From: an uncultured Corynebacterium sp. | GTDB lineage: Bacteria; Actinomycetota; Actinomycetes; Mycobacteriales; Mycobacteriaceae | DNA length: 64,000 bases | Reading direction: 5' to 3' | NCBI GenBank assembly: GCA_943908385.1 | Contig: CALTTF010000001.1 | Coordinates: forward strand, 1 to 64,000 | Notes under the pieces: model-generated | Told to the model about the DNA's origin: nothing | Database searches by the model: none | Seen by the model: only the letters and a program-made list of their open reading frames with translations | Position numbers and translations under genes: made by a program | In this document: positions 49,813-60,794 of the stretch, in pieces | Layout: each line of letters opens with the position of its first letter | Position numbering within the stretch: position 1 is the first letter of the stretch

Positions 49813-51213
49813 TTATGCGTTGTGGGCTTCGGCCTCTTCGATCGTCTCGCCGTCGACCGTCACCTGGGTGCCGATCTCCAGCGGGGCATGAGGCTTAGCG
49901 ACGTCAATAGCCGCACCGATCACGAAAGCCACCGCCGTCGGCAGCATCCAGCCGAGGTCGTTAGCCTGCAGCGGCGACCAGTCGACGATCCGGGACAGCG
50001 CATCGGTGGCCCATCCCAGCGAGATGAAGGTGGTGACGAGCGACCAGACAACTGCGACCCAGATCGGCAGGAAGAAGCCCCAGCGCAGACGCGTGCGGCG
50101 GTGGAACAGCGGCTCGACCAGGGTGACGAAGATCAGGGCGATCGCCGGCGGGTAGAGGAAGCCGACGACCGGGCCGGCAATCGAGATCACGAAGTCCAGG
50201 CCCTGCGTCGCCATGATCGCCGACGCAACAGCAAAGGTGATGGCCCACGCGCGGTACGAGCCGGCGAACTGCTGGGAGAAGTACTCGCCCGTGGAGGTGA
50301 TCAGGCCGATCGCCGTGGTCATGCAGGCGAGAACGACGATCAGGGCGAAGACGGTCTGGCCGGGGCGGCCCATGAGCTGCAACGACGCGTCGGCAAGCAA
50401 AGGCGCGCCCGAGTCGTACTGAAGTGCGTCCGGCATCGCGCGGCCGATCAGCCCGAGGCCGAGGTAGATCAGGGCGAGCAGAATGCTTGCGCCCAGACCC
50501 GCGAGGATCGTGCCGCGGACCAGCGGCTTGCCTTCGGCAAACCCCTTATTGCGCAGCGACGCAATGACGACGATGGAGAATGCGAGAGCAGCGATCGAGT
50601 CCATGGTCAGGTAGCCCTCGAGAACGCCCGCCGGGTACGCGTTCGTCGCAAAGTCCTCGCTCGGCGTGTAGTGCTGGTTCGTCATCGTGAAGATCGCCAT
50701 GCCGATCATGACGACGAGCAGCGTCACCAGTGCCGGTGTGAGGAATTTGCCCAGCGTGTCGGTGATGCGCGTCGGGTTCCAGGAGAGCGCGAGGGCGATT
50801 CCGAAGAACACGATGTTGAAGATCACCTTGCTGACCGTGCTGTCCCAACCGAGCACAGGGGTCACCGCCACCTCGAAAGACACGGCGCCGGTGCGCGGGA
50901 GCGCGTAGAACGCGCCGATGGAGAGGTAGGCGAGGACCGGGAAAGCAACGCCGAAAATCGTGCCGGCGCGCTGCGCGAGGTCGCGGACGTTCGAGCCCGA
51001 CAGCGCAATCGCGACCACCGCGAGCACGGGCAGCAACGCACCCGTGGTGAGGAAGCCGAGGATCGCCGGCCAGAAGTTTTCGCCCGCCTGAACAGCGAGC
51101 ATGGGCGGGAAGATGAGGTTTCCGGCGCCGAAGAACATCGAGAACAGCGCGAGCGCCGTGATCACGATCGCGCTTGTCGACGTCTTCTTGCCGCTCGAAA
51201 CAGCAGTAGACAT
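49813..51213 (-). CDS. brnQ: Branched-chain amino-acid transporter
   Basis: 466 residues with about 12 membrane helices. LIVCS family signature near the N-terminus: ALFSMFFGAGNLIFPPMLAV. Also SWNPTRITDTLGKFLTPAL and TSTGEYFSQQFAGSYRAW. In corynebacteria BrnQ is a Na-coupled uptake carrier for Leu, Ile, Val and Met. ATG with AGGGAGG upstream. The last residues are acidic. The aecD-like C-S lyase gene, adjacent to brnQ in C. glutamicum, is here about 4.5 kb away, separated by an HNH gene and the treS-mak pair. Confidence 0.94.
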   Translation of the reverse strand: MSTAVSSGKKTSTSAIVITALALFSMFFGAGNLIFPPMLAVQAGENFWPAILGFLTTGALLPVLAVVAIALSGSNVRDLAQRAGTIFGVAFPVLAYLSIGAFYALPRTGAVSFEVAVTPVLGWDSTVSKVIFNIVFFGIALALSWNPTRITDTLGKFLTPALVTLLVVMIGMAIFTMTNQHYTPSEDFATNAYPAGVLEGYLTMDSIAALAFSIVVIASLRNKGFAEGKPLVRGTILAGLGASILLALIYLGLGLIGRAMPDALQYDSGAPLLADASLQLMGRPGQTVFALIVVLACMTTAIGLITSTGEYFSQQFAGSYRAWAITFAVASAIMATQGLDFVISIAGPVVGFLYPPAIALIFVTLVEPLFHRRTRLRWGFFLPIWVAVVWSLVTTFISLGWATDALSRIVDWSPLQANDLGWMLPTAVAFVIGAAIDVAKPHAPLEIGTQVTVDGETIEEAEAHNA

Positions 51214-51298
51214 TGGGCCTCCCTAGGAAAAGAACAAATCGTAGGGGTCACCCTATCATCTCACGCTGCGGAACAGAATCCCATTGCATGAAAAATTT

Positions 51299-51309
51299 GC
51301 TTATCGACG
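51299..51309 (+). repeat. GCTTATCGACG 11-mer, copy 18
   Basis: Intergenic, between brnQ and the second HNH gene. Confidence 0.9.
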
Positions 51310-51393
51310 GCCGGTCCCTGTTCGAAATTCCCGCACCCTCGTTCCGGTGCCACCTGCGGTTCATGGAATTGCATTCGAACATAGGAGCGAAAC

Positions 51394-51402
51394 TGTGGAT
51401 AA
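51394..51402 (-). promoter_or_regulatory. Perfect DnaA-box sequence
   Basis: TTATCCACA on the minus strand, 132 nt before the second HNH gene. Single, like the one at 30683. Confidence 0.3.
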
Positions 51403-51533
51403 CTGTGACTCGTGTACCCGCTGTGTGTCCGGATCATCTGCAATGATGTTCGCACAGACGTTTCAAGGGGGTTGGGAAACGATCTGAATCCACGCCCACA
51501 CCGCCCCTCTCACAGACCAGAAAGGAGCAGACC

Positions 51534-52955
51534 ATGAGCGCCCCAGTCGAAGCGCCCGACCCGCCGGTCGGAGCGTTCTTCGCGAGCGAGAATCCCGACG
51601 ACCCTTTGACCACCGCCGGCATCCACCTGCGGTGCGCCCAGCACGCTATCTTCGGCGTGTACGCAACGCACGATGAATTCCTCGGTTCCCACGATGCAGA
51701 CGCCGAGGTCACCGCGGTGAGCATCAGCACCGGCCTGACGCCCCGCGATGTGAAGGAGGGCATGTTCGCGTACATGACCCTCCAGCAGCTGCCGCAGCTG
51801 CGCGAACTCCAGGACGAGCATCAGCGCCTGGACATCAAGCGCCTGTGCGCCGTTGAGAAAGCAGTGAACCGTCTCGGCAACGATGCTGACCCCGAGGACT
51901 ACGCACAGATCGACGAACTCCTCGTCGGCCTGTTCACCCCCACAAGCGCGAACCAGCAGCTGCCCACGCCGTACATGATCACCCGGCAGCTCAATCTCCT
52001 GATGGCCACCTTGGACTGCTCGGTGGCGTTCGACGCAGAGAAAAAGAAGAAGCGCGGCGAGACCCCGCCCGGCTTCGGCCAGCTCGATTTCCACCCCGAC
52101 CCGTCGGGCGTGGGTCTGGCTGCACTGACGTTCTCCGCGGACAACGCGACGATGGCGGCGGCGCAGTCCTCGATCACCGCGACGGCCCGCAAGCACAGCC
52201 TCTCGGATGCCGATGCGGCCCTCAAGCTCCTCACCGGGCGCATCTCCGCCGAACTCCCGGCCACCATCTTCGCCTACGCGCCGAAGAACTCGGATGGAAC
52301 CGTCGACACGTCCAAGCCGGTGTTCATCCCGGGCTTCGGCTGGTCGGGCGCCGTGGGCACCGAAATGTTCCACTCTTTCAATATCAGCGTCATCGACCTC
52401 GACGGGGCCGCCGCGCACACCGTTGCCGGCTACGTCGCCCCCGACAAGGTCAAGGCGTATGTCCGCGGCCGCGACGGAACGTGCGTCTATCCCGGCTGCG
52501 ATCGCGACGCGTGGAGCTGCCAGCTCGACCACCGCATCCCGTACGACGAGGGCGGTCCCACCAACGCCGACAATCTCTACTGCCTCTGCCAGCACCACCA
52601 CAACATGAAGACTGACCGCCTCGCCTTCTACGTGCCGGACCCGGTCACCGGCGAGATCGTCTGGCTCTTCTCGGACGGCACGTACGCAAAGGTCGAACCG
52701 AACGGAATGCTGGCGGACCAGACCACCCCGACGAATCCGAAGTGGTCGCGCTCGCTCGACGACGTGAAGCGCCTCAAGCGTGAAAATGCACGATTCTTCG
52801 CACAGTGCCACAAGGTGCTGGACGATTTCGAGAAGGACTTCGATTACGAGGCCTGCATCGACAAGCTCCAGGACTTGGAGGAGAAATTCGGGCTCCGCTT
52901 CCCCTTCCACCCGCAGCCCATGCCGACCTACGAGCCGCCGCCGGAGGAAAACTAG
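51534..52955 (+). CDS. HNH endonuclease-type protein (DUF222/13E12-like)
   Basis: 473 residues. N-terminal ~350 residues form the helical DUF222-like part. The C-terminal HNH motif reads GTCVYPGCDRDAWSCQLDHR, then IPYDEGGPTNADNLYCLCQH with HHN completing it. Nuclease activity is inferred. ATG with AAAGGAG upstream. Unlike the protein at 651 it has no repetitive linker. This family often occurs in many scattered copies in actinobacterial genomes. Its stop overlaps the stop of the convergent mak gene by 4 nt. Confidence 0.8.
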   Translation: MSAPVEAPDPPVGAFFASENPDDPLTTAGIHLRCAQHAIFGVYATHDEFLGSHDADAEVTAVSISTGLTPRDVKEGMFAYMTLQQLPQLRELQDEHQRLDIKRLCAVEKAVNRLGNDADPEDYAQIDELLVGLFTPTSANQQLPTPYMITRQLNLLMATLDCSVAFDAEKKKKRGETPPGFGQLDFHPDPSGVGLAALTFSADNATMAAAQSSITATARKHSLSDADAALKLLTGRISAELPATIFAYAPKNSDGTVDTSKPVFIPGFGWSGAVGTEMFHSFNISVIDLDGAAAHTVAGYVAPDKVKAYVRGRDGTCVYPGCDRDAWSCQLDHRIPYDEGGPTNADNLYCLCQHHHNMKTDRLAFYVPDPVTGEIVWLFSDGTYAKVEPNGMLADQTTPTNPKWSRSLDDVKRLKRENARFFAQCHKVLDDFEKDFDYEACIDKLQDLEEKFGLRFPFHPQPMPTYEPPPEEN

Positions 52956-54001
52956 GACAATTCGCGGATCGCGCTCAACGGAATCTCGACCCAGTCGGGA
53001 CGGTTATTCGCCTCGTAGACAACTTCATACGCAGCCTTGTCAGCAATATACGCATTCAAGATCGGATCGGGAGTGATGCCGTAGCCAGCAAGAAGCTTAT
53101 CGACGTCAGCCTTTCCCCCCATCGCATGCACATACCCGAAACTACGGACCATGCCGGCGACATCCCGCAGAGCATGGTCGGGAAGACGTCGCTGTTCGAG
53201 GGGGCGCGCAGGCTCTCCCTCAAAATCGATCAAATACCAACGATCTCCGGAAAGAAGTGTTTGGCCCAGGTGCAGGTCGCCGTGAATTCGCTGAATTTCG
53301 ACCTCATCGTCGGGGACTCGGGAGTAGATTTCCCGCAAATTGTCCTCGAAATCTTGCAGGGCATCTGTTTGGGTGAGGATCTCGTCGAGATGCGCGTTCA
53401 GGGAGTCTCGGATCTGGGAGCCAGGAACCGATTCGGTGCCGAAAGCATCGGATAGGGCAAGATGCACATTTCGGATCGCTTCGCCGAGAAGGTTTTCGTT
53501 GTGCAGGCCGGGGTCGAGCGCAAGCTGGAAGCCATCGCGGCCGTCGTGGATGAGCTGCTGCATCATGGCCAACGTTTGGCCGTCTCGCGTGAGGTGGCCG
53601 CGGACACCGGCGACGTGGTGGCAGTCGGCAATGTCGGTCAAAAGCTCCACATCGGGATTCAAGCCGGTCTCGAGCTTGCGAAAAACTTTGAGGATCCACT
53701 CGTCGTCGACGACGAGGGACGTGTTCGACTGGTCGGCGCCGAGGGGTACAGCAGATGATCCGGACATATCGCCTGAAATTTCGCCGAATTCGGCGAGGTT
53801 TTCGAGGTAGGTCTGGGCGCAGTTGGTCGTGTCGAGGACGTCGTCGTCGCCGGAGGTGAGGACCTGGTAATGGTCGACTTTTCCGTGGTCGACCTCGAGG
53901 ATCTGCCAAAGAAGATTCTTGGCAGGAATCTCAGCGACGACTTTTTGGCTCAGAATCTCTTCTGATTTCGAGCCGTAAAATCGGGTGTTTTTCAGGTCCA
54001 T
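52952..54001 (-). CDS. mak: Maltokinase (Mak/Pep2-like)
   Basis: 349 residues. Kinase motifs: IQRIHGDLHLGQTLLSGDRW with the catalytic Asp, then YLIDFEGEPARPLEQRRLPD with the metal-binding Asp. It phosphorylates maltose to maltose 1-phosphate, the donor for GlgE-type glucan synthesis; the partner treS supplies maltose from trehalose. Often fused to treS in other actinobacteria; here separate, 23 nt after treS. Start at 54001 has CGGAG upstream. Somewhat shorter than the ~450-residue mycobacterial enzyme. Confidence 0.88.
   Translation of the reverse strand: MDLKNTRFYGSKSEEILSQKVVAEIPAKNLLWQILEVDHGKVDHYQVLTSGDDDVLDTTNCAQTYLENLAEFGEISGDMSGSSAVPLGADQSNTSLVVDDEWILKVFRKLETGLNPDVELLTDIADCHHVAGVRGHLTRDGQTLAMMQQLIHDGRDGFQLALDPGLHNENLLGEAIRNVHLALSDAFGTESVPGSQIRDSLNAHLDEILTQTDALQDFEDNLREIYSRVPDDEVEIQRIHGDLHLGQTLLSGDRWYLIDFEGEPARPLEQRRLPDHALRDVAGMVRSFGYVHAMGGKADVDKLLAGYGITPDPILNAYIADKAAYEVVYEANNRPDWVEIPLSAIRELS
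53095..53105 (+). repeat. GCTTATCGACG 11-mer, copy 19
   Basis: Antisense in mak; the gene reads Val-Asp-Lys-Leu. Confidence 0.9.
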
Positions 54002-54024
54002 GATCAGCTCCGACGAGATTAAAA

Positions 54025-55729
<1,705 letters not shown>

Positions 55730-55743
<14 letters not shown>

Positions 55744-56872
55744 GGCCCCCAACAATAGCGGTCGACATTCGGTCGAGTGCTTCGGCCAGGATTTCGGGGC
55801 TAGTGGCGAAATTCAGACGCGCGTGGTGCGCACCGCCGGTGCCGAAAGTGACCCCCTCATTCAGTGCGACTTTCGCTTCTCGACGAATCCACGCAGCCGG
55901 CTTTTCATCTTTGATCTCAGTCTCACTGAAATCGAGGAACATGAGGTAGGTGGCTTCTGGTTTGGTGAATTGGATGCCGGGGATTGCCTCGGGAAGGTTC
56001 TCGATCAGATAATTTCGGTTGGATTTCAGGACCTGGAGTTGGTCCTGGAGGGCTTCTTTTCCATGGTCGTAGCAGGCTTGGGCGGCGATGATGCCGAGGG
56101 TGCCGGTGCCGTCCTTTGCCACGCCGGTGAGGTTCTTCCAGGTCACCACGTCTTTCTCATTGCTGAAGACCATCTGGGCGCACTTCAGGCCGGCGACATT
56201 CCAGGCTTTCGAGGTCGCGGTGACGGTGATGCAGACGTTCTTCGCTGTGTCACTGACGTTGGCGGCGCAGATGTGGGAGTTTTCATAGACGATGGGGGCG
56301 TGGATTTCGTCGACAAGCACGCGCGCGCCGTATTTGTCCGCGATATTCGTGATCTGGACGAGCTCCTCTTCGTCGAATGTGTATCCCCACGGATTATTTG
56401 GCGAAGCCAGAAGAATGGAGCCGGCCCCGTTCTTGAAGGCGGCATCGATCTCCATGAGGTCCAAGCCGTCCTTTGCCCCGACCTCGACCATCTCGCGGCC
56501 GGCGGTTGCGGGAAGCTCGAGGAAGGGAGGGTACGAGGGGACCGGAACGATGACGGGAGAGTCCGGCCGGGTGAAGTACTGGATGCCCAGAAGCATGCCG
56601 CGCACCACATCTGCGACGGGGAAGACCCACTCAGGGTTGGGAGTCCAGCCGTACTGTTGTGCATAGAACTCGCTCAAGGAGTTTCCGAGCGTGTGGTGGG
56701 CGGGGGTATAGCCGAAGGTCTCGTTGTCGACCGCGGTCTGAATTGCGCGCTTCACCGGCTCGGCGGTGGGGAAATCGCTTTCGGCGACCCACAGGGGGAG
56801 GACATCGTCCCCGAACTGGGTCCACTTGCGGGTGCCACGGGCGCGGAGGGTCTCAAGATCTGGGAACTGCAT
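55730..56872 (-). CDS. aecD: MalY/PatB-type C-S lyase (cystathionine beta-lyase), PLP-dependent
   Basis: 380 residues. Class I/II aminotransferase fold of the MalY/PatB type: VLPLWVAESDFPTAEPVKRA, ILLASPNNPWGYTF, and the PLP Lys in VTATSKAWNVAGLKCAQMVF. It cleaves C-S bonds in cystathionine or cysteine conjugates to give pyruvate, ammonia and a thiol. The symbol follows C. glutamicum aecD by family and region; a plain aminotransferase is the alternative. Start at 56872, 7 nt after TAGGTT, fits a leaderless transcript. Confidence 0.85.
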
Positions 56873-56882
56873 GGCCCCCAAC

Positions 56883-58700
56883 CTACGCTTTGAAACCGAA
56901 AGCCTTGAGTCGCTTCCGGTCTTCCGCAGACGACGACGCTGTTAGTGCGAGAAGCTCTGAATAAATACCGCCGGAGACAGCGAGATCGGAGGGTGCGCCG
57001 ATCTCGTCGATGCGGCCGTCCTTGAGGGTGATTATGGTGTCGACGGAGGCGATCGTCGATAAGCGGTGGGCGATCATGATGGTGGTCCGGTCCTTCATGA
57101 GCTCGTCGAGCCCGGCTTGCACGGCGCGTTCGGACTTGGTGTCGAGCGCGGATGTGGCCTCGTCGAGGACGAGTAGCGGGGCGTCCTTGAGCATCGCGCG
57201 GGCGACGGCGACCCTCTGTTTTTGGCCGCCGGACAGCCGGAGTCCGCGTTCGCCGATCACCGTGTCGTATCCGTCGGCGAAGCCAGAGATGAAGTCGTGG
57301 GCGTTGGCGCGCTTGGCGACTTCAATGATCTCGCTTTCGGTTGCCTTTGGGTTTCCATACGCGATGTTCTCGCGGATGGTGCCGGAGAACAGCGCGGGTT
57401 CCTGGAAGACGACGCCGACGGACGCGCGGACGCGCTCGATGTCGGCGGTGTCGATGTCTTTGCCGCAGACGGAGAGTTTTCCTTCCGTGATGGGGTAGAG
57501 GCCCAAAATGAGGTTGACCAGCGTGGATTTGCCGCCGCCGGACTCGCCGACGAGCGCGATCTTCTCGCCGTGGCGGGCGGAGAAGGAGATGTCGGTGAGG
57601 ACTGGTTCTTCGTCGTTGTAGGCGAAGGTGACCTCGTCGAATTTGATCATCGGTTCGGCGGCGGGAAGTGGCTCGATGGGCGTGGTGTCGAGGACAGGGA
57701 CGTCAGCGGCGTTGGTGGCTGCGACGACCTGTTTGTTTGCGGACTCTTCGACGGGTTGGTCCATCACCTTGAAGTAATCGCGGGAGCCAGCGATGGCGCG
57801 CTGGGCGGAATCGACGAGCCAGCTCATCATCTGCACTGGTTGCTGCGCCATCGTGACCAGCTGGATGAGCATGACCATGTCGCCGATGGAGAAGCGGCCG
57901 TTGTAGGTCTGGATGAACAGGATGAGGTAGATGCCGAGGAAGACGGCGTTCATCGCCATTCCGCGGGCGATGTCCATTCCGTGCCACCAGCGGGACTGGG
58001 GGCGGGTGAGATCGATGGTTTTTCCATAGTGGTCTCCGAATTTCTGCAGTTCGCGCGTCTCGGAGACGAAGGATTTGGTGACCTTCACCTGGCCGACGAC
58101 CTCGGCGAAGCGGCCGTTAGCGAGGTCGATCTGCTCGTTCTTGTCCTTCTCGAACCTCTGCCACCGCTTCGACGTCATCGCGGTGAGGGCGAGGTAGATG
58201 GGGAATAGGGCGAGCAGGAGTAGCGTGAGAGGCCAGTAGAAGAATGCGGTGATGCCCAAAATGGCGATGACCTGGAGGAGCATCGGCAGCAGAGTGTTGG
58301 AAAAGCTCTGGACCGTTTGGGTGATGTTCATGATCGAACGGTCGAGGCGCGCGATGATCGTGCCGGTGACTTGGCCGTCGAAATAGCTCTGGGGCAGAGA
58401 AAGCAGCTTGGCGAAATACCGAGTCGAGAGAGTTTGCCGGATCCGCGCCGCGACGACATCGCCCAAATAGCCGCCGAAATTCTGCATCAATGTGTTCGCG
58501 GAATACGCCGCGAAAAGAGCGATTGCGAGCCAGACAATGGGGTCGAGGTCTTTTCCCTCGACAATCGTGTCGGTGGCCTCGCGGATGATGAACGGGGACA
58601 CGAGGTGGAGCGCCGCAGTGACCGATGAGACGACGATAATGCCGACGTAATAGGGCCAAAGAGCGGACGCGCTGCGGATGACTCGAAATAGTGGCTGCAC
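56883..58700 (-). CDS. ABC exporter, fused membrane and ATPase domains
   Basis: 605 residues. Six-helix exporter domain (YYVGIIVVSSVTAALHLVSP at the start), then the ATPase: VGESGGGKSTLVNLILG, LRLSGGQKQRVAVARAML, VLDEATSALDTKSE and IAHRLSTIASVD. It probably works as a homodimer or with another half; substrate unknown (lipid or drug export is typical). GTG start at 58700 chosen because TACAGT lies 7 nt upstream and the chain then begins just before the first helix; a frame to 58934 is open but has no signal. Copy 20 of the 11-mer falls in the H-loop region. Confidence 0.88.
   Translation of the reverse strand: MQPLFRVIRSASALWPYYVGIIVVSSVTAALHLVSPFIIREATDTIVEGKDLDPIVWLAIALFAAYSANTLMQNFGGYLGDVVAARIRQTLSTRYFAKLLSLPQSYFDGQVTGTIIARLDRSIMNITQTVQSFSNTLLPMLLQVIAILGITAFFYWPLTLLLLALFPIYLALTAMTSKRWQRFEKDKNEQIDLANGRFAEVVGQVKVTKSFVSETRELQKFGDHYGKTIDLTRPQSRWWHGMDIARGMAMNAVFLGIYLILFIQTYNGRFSIGDMVMLIQLVTMAQQPVQMMSWLVDSAQRAIAGSRDYFKVMDQPVEESANKQVVAATNAADVPVLDTTPIEPLPAAEPMIKFDEVTFAYNDEEPVLTDISFSARHGEKIALVGESGGGKSTLVNLILGLYPITEGKLSVCGKDIDTADIERVRASVGVVFQEPALFSGTIRENIAYGNPKATESEIIEVAKRANAHDFISGFADGYDTVIGERGLRLSGGQKQRVAVARAMLKDAPLLVLDEATSALDTKSERAVQAGLDELMKDRTTIMIAHRLSTIASVDTIITLKDGRIDEIGAPSDLAVSGGIYSELLALTASSSAEDRKRLKAFGFKA
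57054..57064 (-). repeat. GCTTATCGACG 11-mer, copy 20
   Basis: In the ABC exporter gene, read as Arg-Leu-Ser-Thr-Ile of the H-loop. Confidence 0.9.
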
Positions 58701-58749
58701 GGACTCCACTGTAAAGTGAGTTGAAGTTTCGTCGACAGGGAGGCACATC

Positions 58750-59283
58750 ATGCGCAAGGCTCTTTGCGTCATCGCGGCAGTATCGTCAACGCTCTTGCTC
58801 GCCGGGTGCGGGGACGACGGGGTCGTCGACCAGGAGGGCTCGCTCACCCCGACCACGGGTGTGGCGACGCCGACGGAGGAGCCGGAAGAATTCGAGACGC
58901 ACAGCGCGGAGCCGATGACCACCGACGAGATCACCGGCGAGAGCGTCGATGATCCGGGTATGGACGTCTCCTACAAGTGGCAGGGAACCAACTACGCGCC
59001 GAACGGCGGCACCGTGGTCACCGTCGCCGTGACGAACCGCTCGGACAACATCATGCCGCCGGAAGCGCTCGGCGAACCGGAGCTCTCCTACCGCGGAGGC
59101 AAAGAGAAGGCCAGCCGCATCAGCGCCGAGGACGCCGGGATCGAGATGGAAGGCCTCGATCTTCCGCTGGGCAAGGGCGCGACCATGAATGTGCAGTACG
59201 CATTCGACGTGAGCTCGGGCAATCTTTCCGACGCGACGTTCAAGATTGGAAACGTCGTCTTTGAAGGGAACCTGAACAACTAG
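58750..59283 (+). CDS. Lipoprotein of unknown function
   Basis: 177 residues. Lipobox LLAGC near residue 20, then a Thr/Pro/Glu-rich spacer and a beta-rich domain with YAPNGGTVVTVAVTNRSDN and GATMNVQYAFDV, which resembles DUF4352-type immunoglobulin-like folds. Anchored outside the membrane. ATG with AGGGAGG upstream. Divergent from the ABC exporter with 49 nt between. Its stop overlaps the idi start (TAGTG). Confidence 0.8.
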   Translation: MRKALCVIAAVSSTLLLAGCGDDGVVDQEGSLTPTTGVATPTEEPEEFETHSAEPMTTDEITGESVDDPGMDVSYKWQGTNYAPNGGTVVTVAVTNRSDNIMPPEALGEPELSYRGGKEKASRISAEDAGIEMEGLDLPLGKGATMNVQYAFDVSSGNLSDATFKIGNVVFEGNLNN

Positions 59284-59795
59284 TGGACGAGCTCGTGGTG
59301 TTGTGCACCGAGGACGGACAGAAGACGGGGACTGCGCTCAAAAATGAGGTGCACACGTCAAGCACTCCGCTCCACTTCGCATTTTCTGCATGGCTTTTCG
59401 ACGATCGCGGAAACGTGCTCCTCACACGTCGGGCATTGAACAAGCTGACGTGGCCGGGAGTGTGGACCAACAGTTTCTGCGGGCATCCGGGACCGGACGA
59501 GTCTTTTGAGGAAGCGCTGGTCAGGCGGGCTTCTGAAGAATTGGGCACGACGGTGAAGAATATCGAGTCGGTGTTGCCCAATTTTCGCTACCGCGCAGTC
59601 GATGCGTCGGGAATCGTGGAGAACGAGATCTGTCCGGTCTTCTTCGCGGAATTGGATGGAGAACTCGATCCGAATCCGGACGAGGCGTGCGAGTTTGAGT
59701 GGGTCTCACTTGATGATCTGAAGGAAGCGGTTAAAAGTTTTTCATTCATCTTTTCGCCGTGGCTGGTGGAAGAGCTAGAGCAGTTTCCGGGGTGA
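59283..59795 (+). CDS. idi: Isopentenyl-diphosphate delta-isomerase, type 1
   Basis: 170 residues, Nudix-related. Active-site Cys in WTNSFCGHPGPDES, Nudix-like EEALVRRASEELG, and the Glu in IVENEICPVFFAEL. It interconverts IPP and DMAPP for isoprenoids such as menaquinone, decaprenyl phosphate and carotenoids. GTG start coupled to the lipoprotein gene. The 3' end overlaps the convergent esterase gene by 50 nt. Confidence 0.94.
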   Translation: MDELVVLCTEDGQKTGTALKNEVHTSSTPLHFAFSAWLFDDRGNVLLTRRALNKLTWPGVWTNSFCGHPGPDESFEEALVRRASEELGTTVKNIESVLPNFRYRAVDASGIVENEICPVFFAELDGELDPNPDEACEFEWVSLDDLKEAVKSFSFIFSPWLVEELEQFPG

Positions 59796-60774
59796 GGTTC
59801 GGGTCGCCAGATTTTGCATAGTCGGCGAGCCAGGGGGTGAGGGGGCCGTCGAAAAGCGGGAAAAGCTCGTCGCAATGCTGTGAGTTGTTGGTGAACTTCA
59901 CGTGCCAGACTTTCCCCGGTGCATTGTCGACGACCTGTTTGACCCAGCGGAGAACGATCTTGTTGGTCAACCTCTTTCCAATGATCGGGTGCTGGAATTC
60001 CTTCTCGTGGGAGGAAATGACGAGGGGAACGTCGGCCATCTCTTCTGGCTGGAGAGGCGTTGGGCCGAGGGCCATGTCCGTCGGATAGCGGCGGCGCAAC
60101 CTTGTGTAGGCGCGCTCGAGTGTCTTTTGGTTTGCCCTGTTGAGCCACGTTCTGGTGGTGGGGATCCGGAGGGCGGATTTTCGCTGGCGGAAATTCTTGT
60201 GGGGAAAGGCGGGGGACATGGCGACGGCCCGCCTGAAAGCGCCGCGGTAATGGTCTTTCCGCATGAGCCACAGCACGATCGCGGCGCCGGCGGACTGGCC
60301 GGTCAGAGTGACGTTGGTGGGGTCGCCGCCGAACGACTCGATATTCTGCTGGACCCACTCGAGACCGAGATTGACGTCGTCGACCGCGCGGAAATGGTGG
60401 GGTTGGTCGTCGGGGAAAGGAACGAGGCCCTGAAGTTTCTTCCTGTAGCCGATGCGCACGAGAATGATGCCGTTCTCGGCCAGAGTTTTTCCCGGTGATG
60501 CCTCGTCTTCGTGGCTGCCCATCTCGAAGCGGCCGCCGTGAATGTGAACGATGACGGGGGCGTCCTTCGCACGCTTTGGCGCGACGATGGTGAGGGCGAT
60601 TGTGTTTGGGTCGGCATTTTGAGCGTCGATCAATCTTCCTTTCGGCGCCATTTCTGCATCGTTGAAGGGGGCGGGGAAGTGGGCGAAAGGAATGGAGTGG
60701 AAAGTGGAGAAGTTCCCGTCGGATGTTCCGATCACAGTCCCGGCGGGGCACGTCACTTCAACGGGAGAGCTCAT
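59746..60774 (-). CDS. Short carboxylesterase (type B family)
   Basis: 342 residues, about 150 fewer than usual type B esterases. Present are the oxyanion-hole HIHGGRFEMGS, the Phe-Gly-Gly region NIESFGGDPTNVTLTGQSAG with the nucleophile Ser, a possible Glu in ISSHEKEF, and the His in NNSQHCDELFPLFDG. So the triad seems complete but the lid and side domains are trimmed. Start at 60774 with TAAGCT 8 nt upstream on the minus strand; this -10 overlaps that of the divergent small gene. Confidence 0.82.
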   Translation of the reverse strand: MSSPVEVTCPAGTVIGTSDGNFSTFHSIPFAHFPAPFNDAEMAPKGRLIDAQNADPNTIALTIVAPKRAKDAPVIVHIHGGRFEMGSHEDEASPGKTLAENGIILVRIGYRKKLQGLVPFPDDQPHHFRAVDDVNLGLEWVQQNIESFGGDPTNVTLTGQSAGAAIVLWLMRKDHYRGAFRRAVAMSPAFPHKNFRQRKSALRIPTTRTWLNRANQKTLERAYTRLRRRYPTDMALGPTPLQPEEMADVPLVISSHEKEFQHPIIGKRLTNKIVLRWVKQVVDNAPGKVWHVKFTNNSQHCDELFPLFDGPLTPWLADYAKSGDPNLTPETALALPPATAKR

Positions 60775-60780
60775 GGGGCC

Positions 60781-60788
60781 TAAGCTTA
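60781..60788. promoter_or_regulatory. Shared palindromic -10 for two divergent leaderless genes
   Basis: TAAGCTTA gives TAAGCT on each strand. On the plus strand it is 8 nt before the ATG at 60795; on the minus strand 8 nt before the ATG at 60774. RNA polymerase could bind in only one direction at a time. Confidence 0.55.
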
Positions 60789-60794
60789 AGCGAC

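Larger units (their letters stand above)
51214..51533. other. Intergenic region between brnQ and the second HNH gene
   Basis: 320 nt with no gene found. It holds the divergent upstream regions of both genes, copy 18 of the 11-mer (51299-51309), a DnaA-box sequence (51394-51402) and the ribosome-binding site AAAGGAG before the HNH start. No convincing -10/-35 pair was chosen. Confidence 0.6.
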
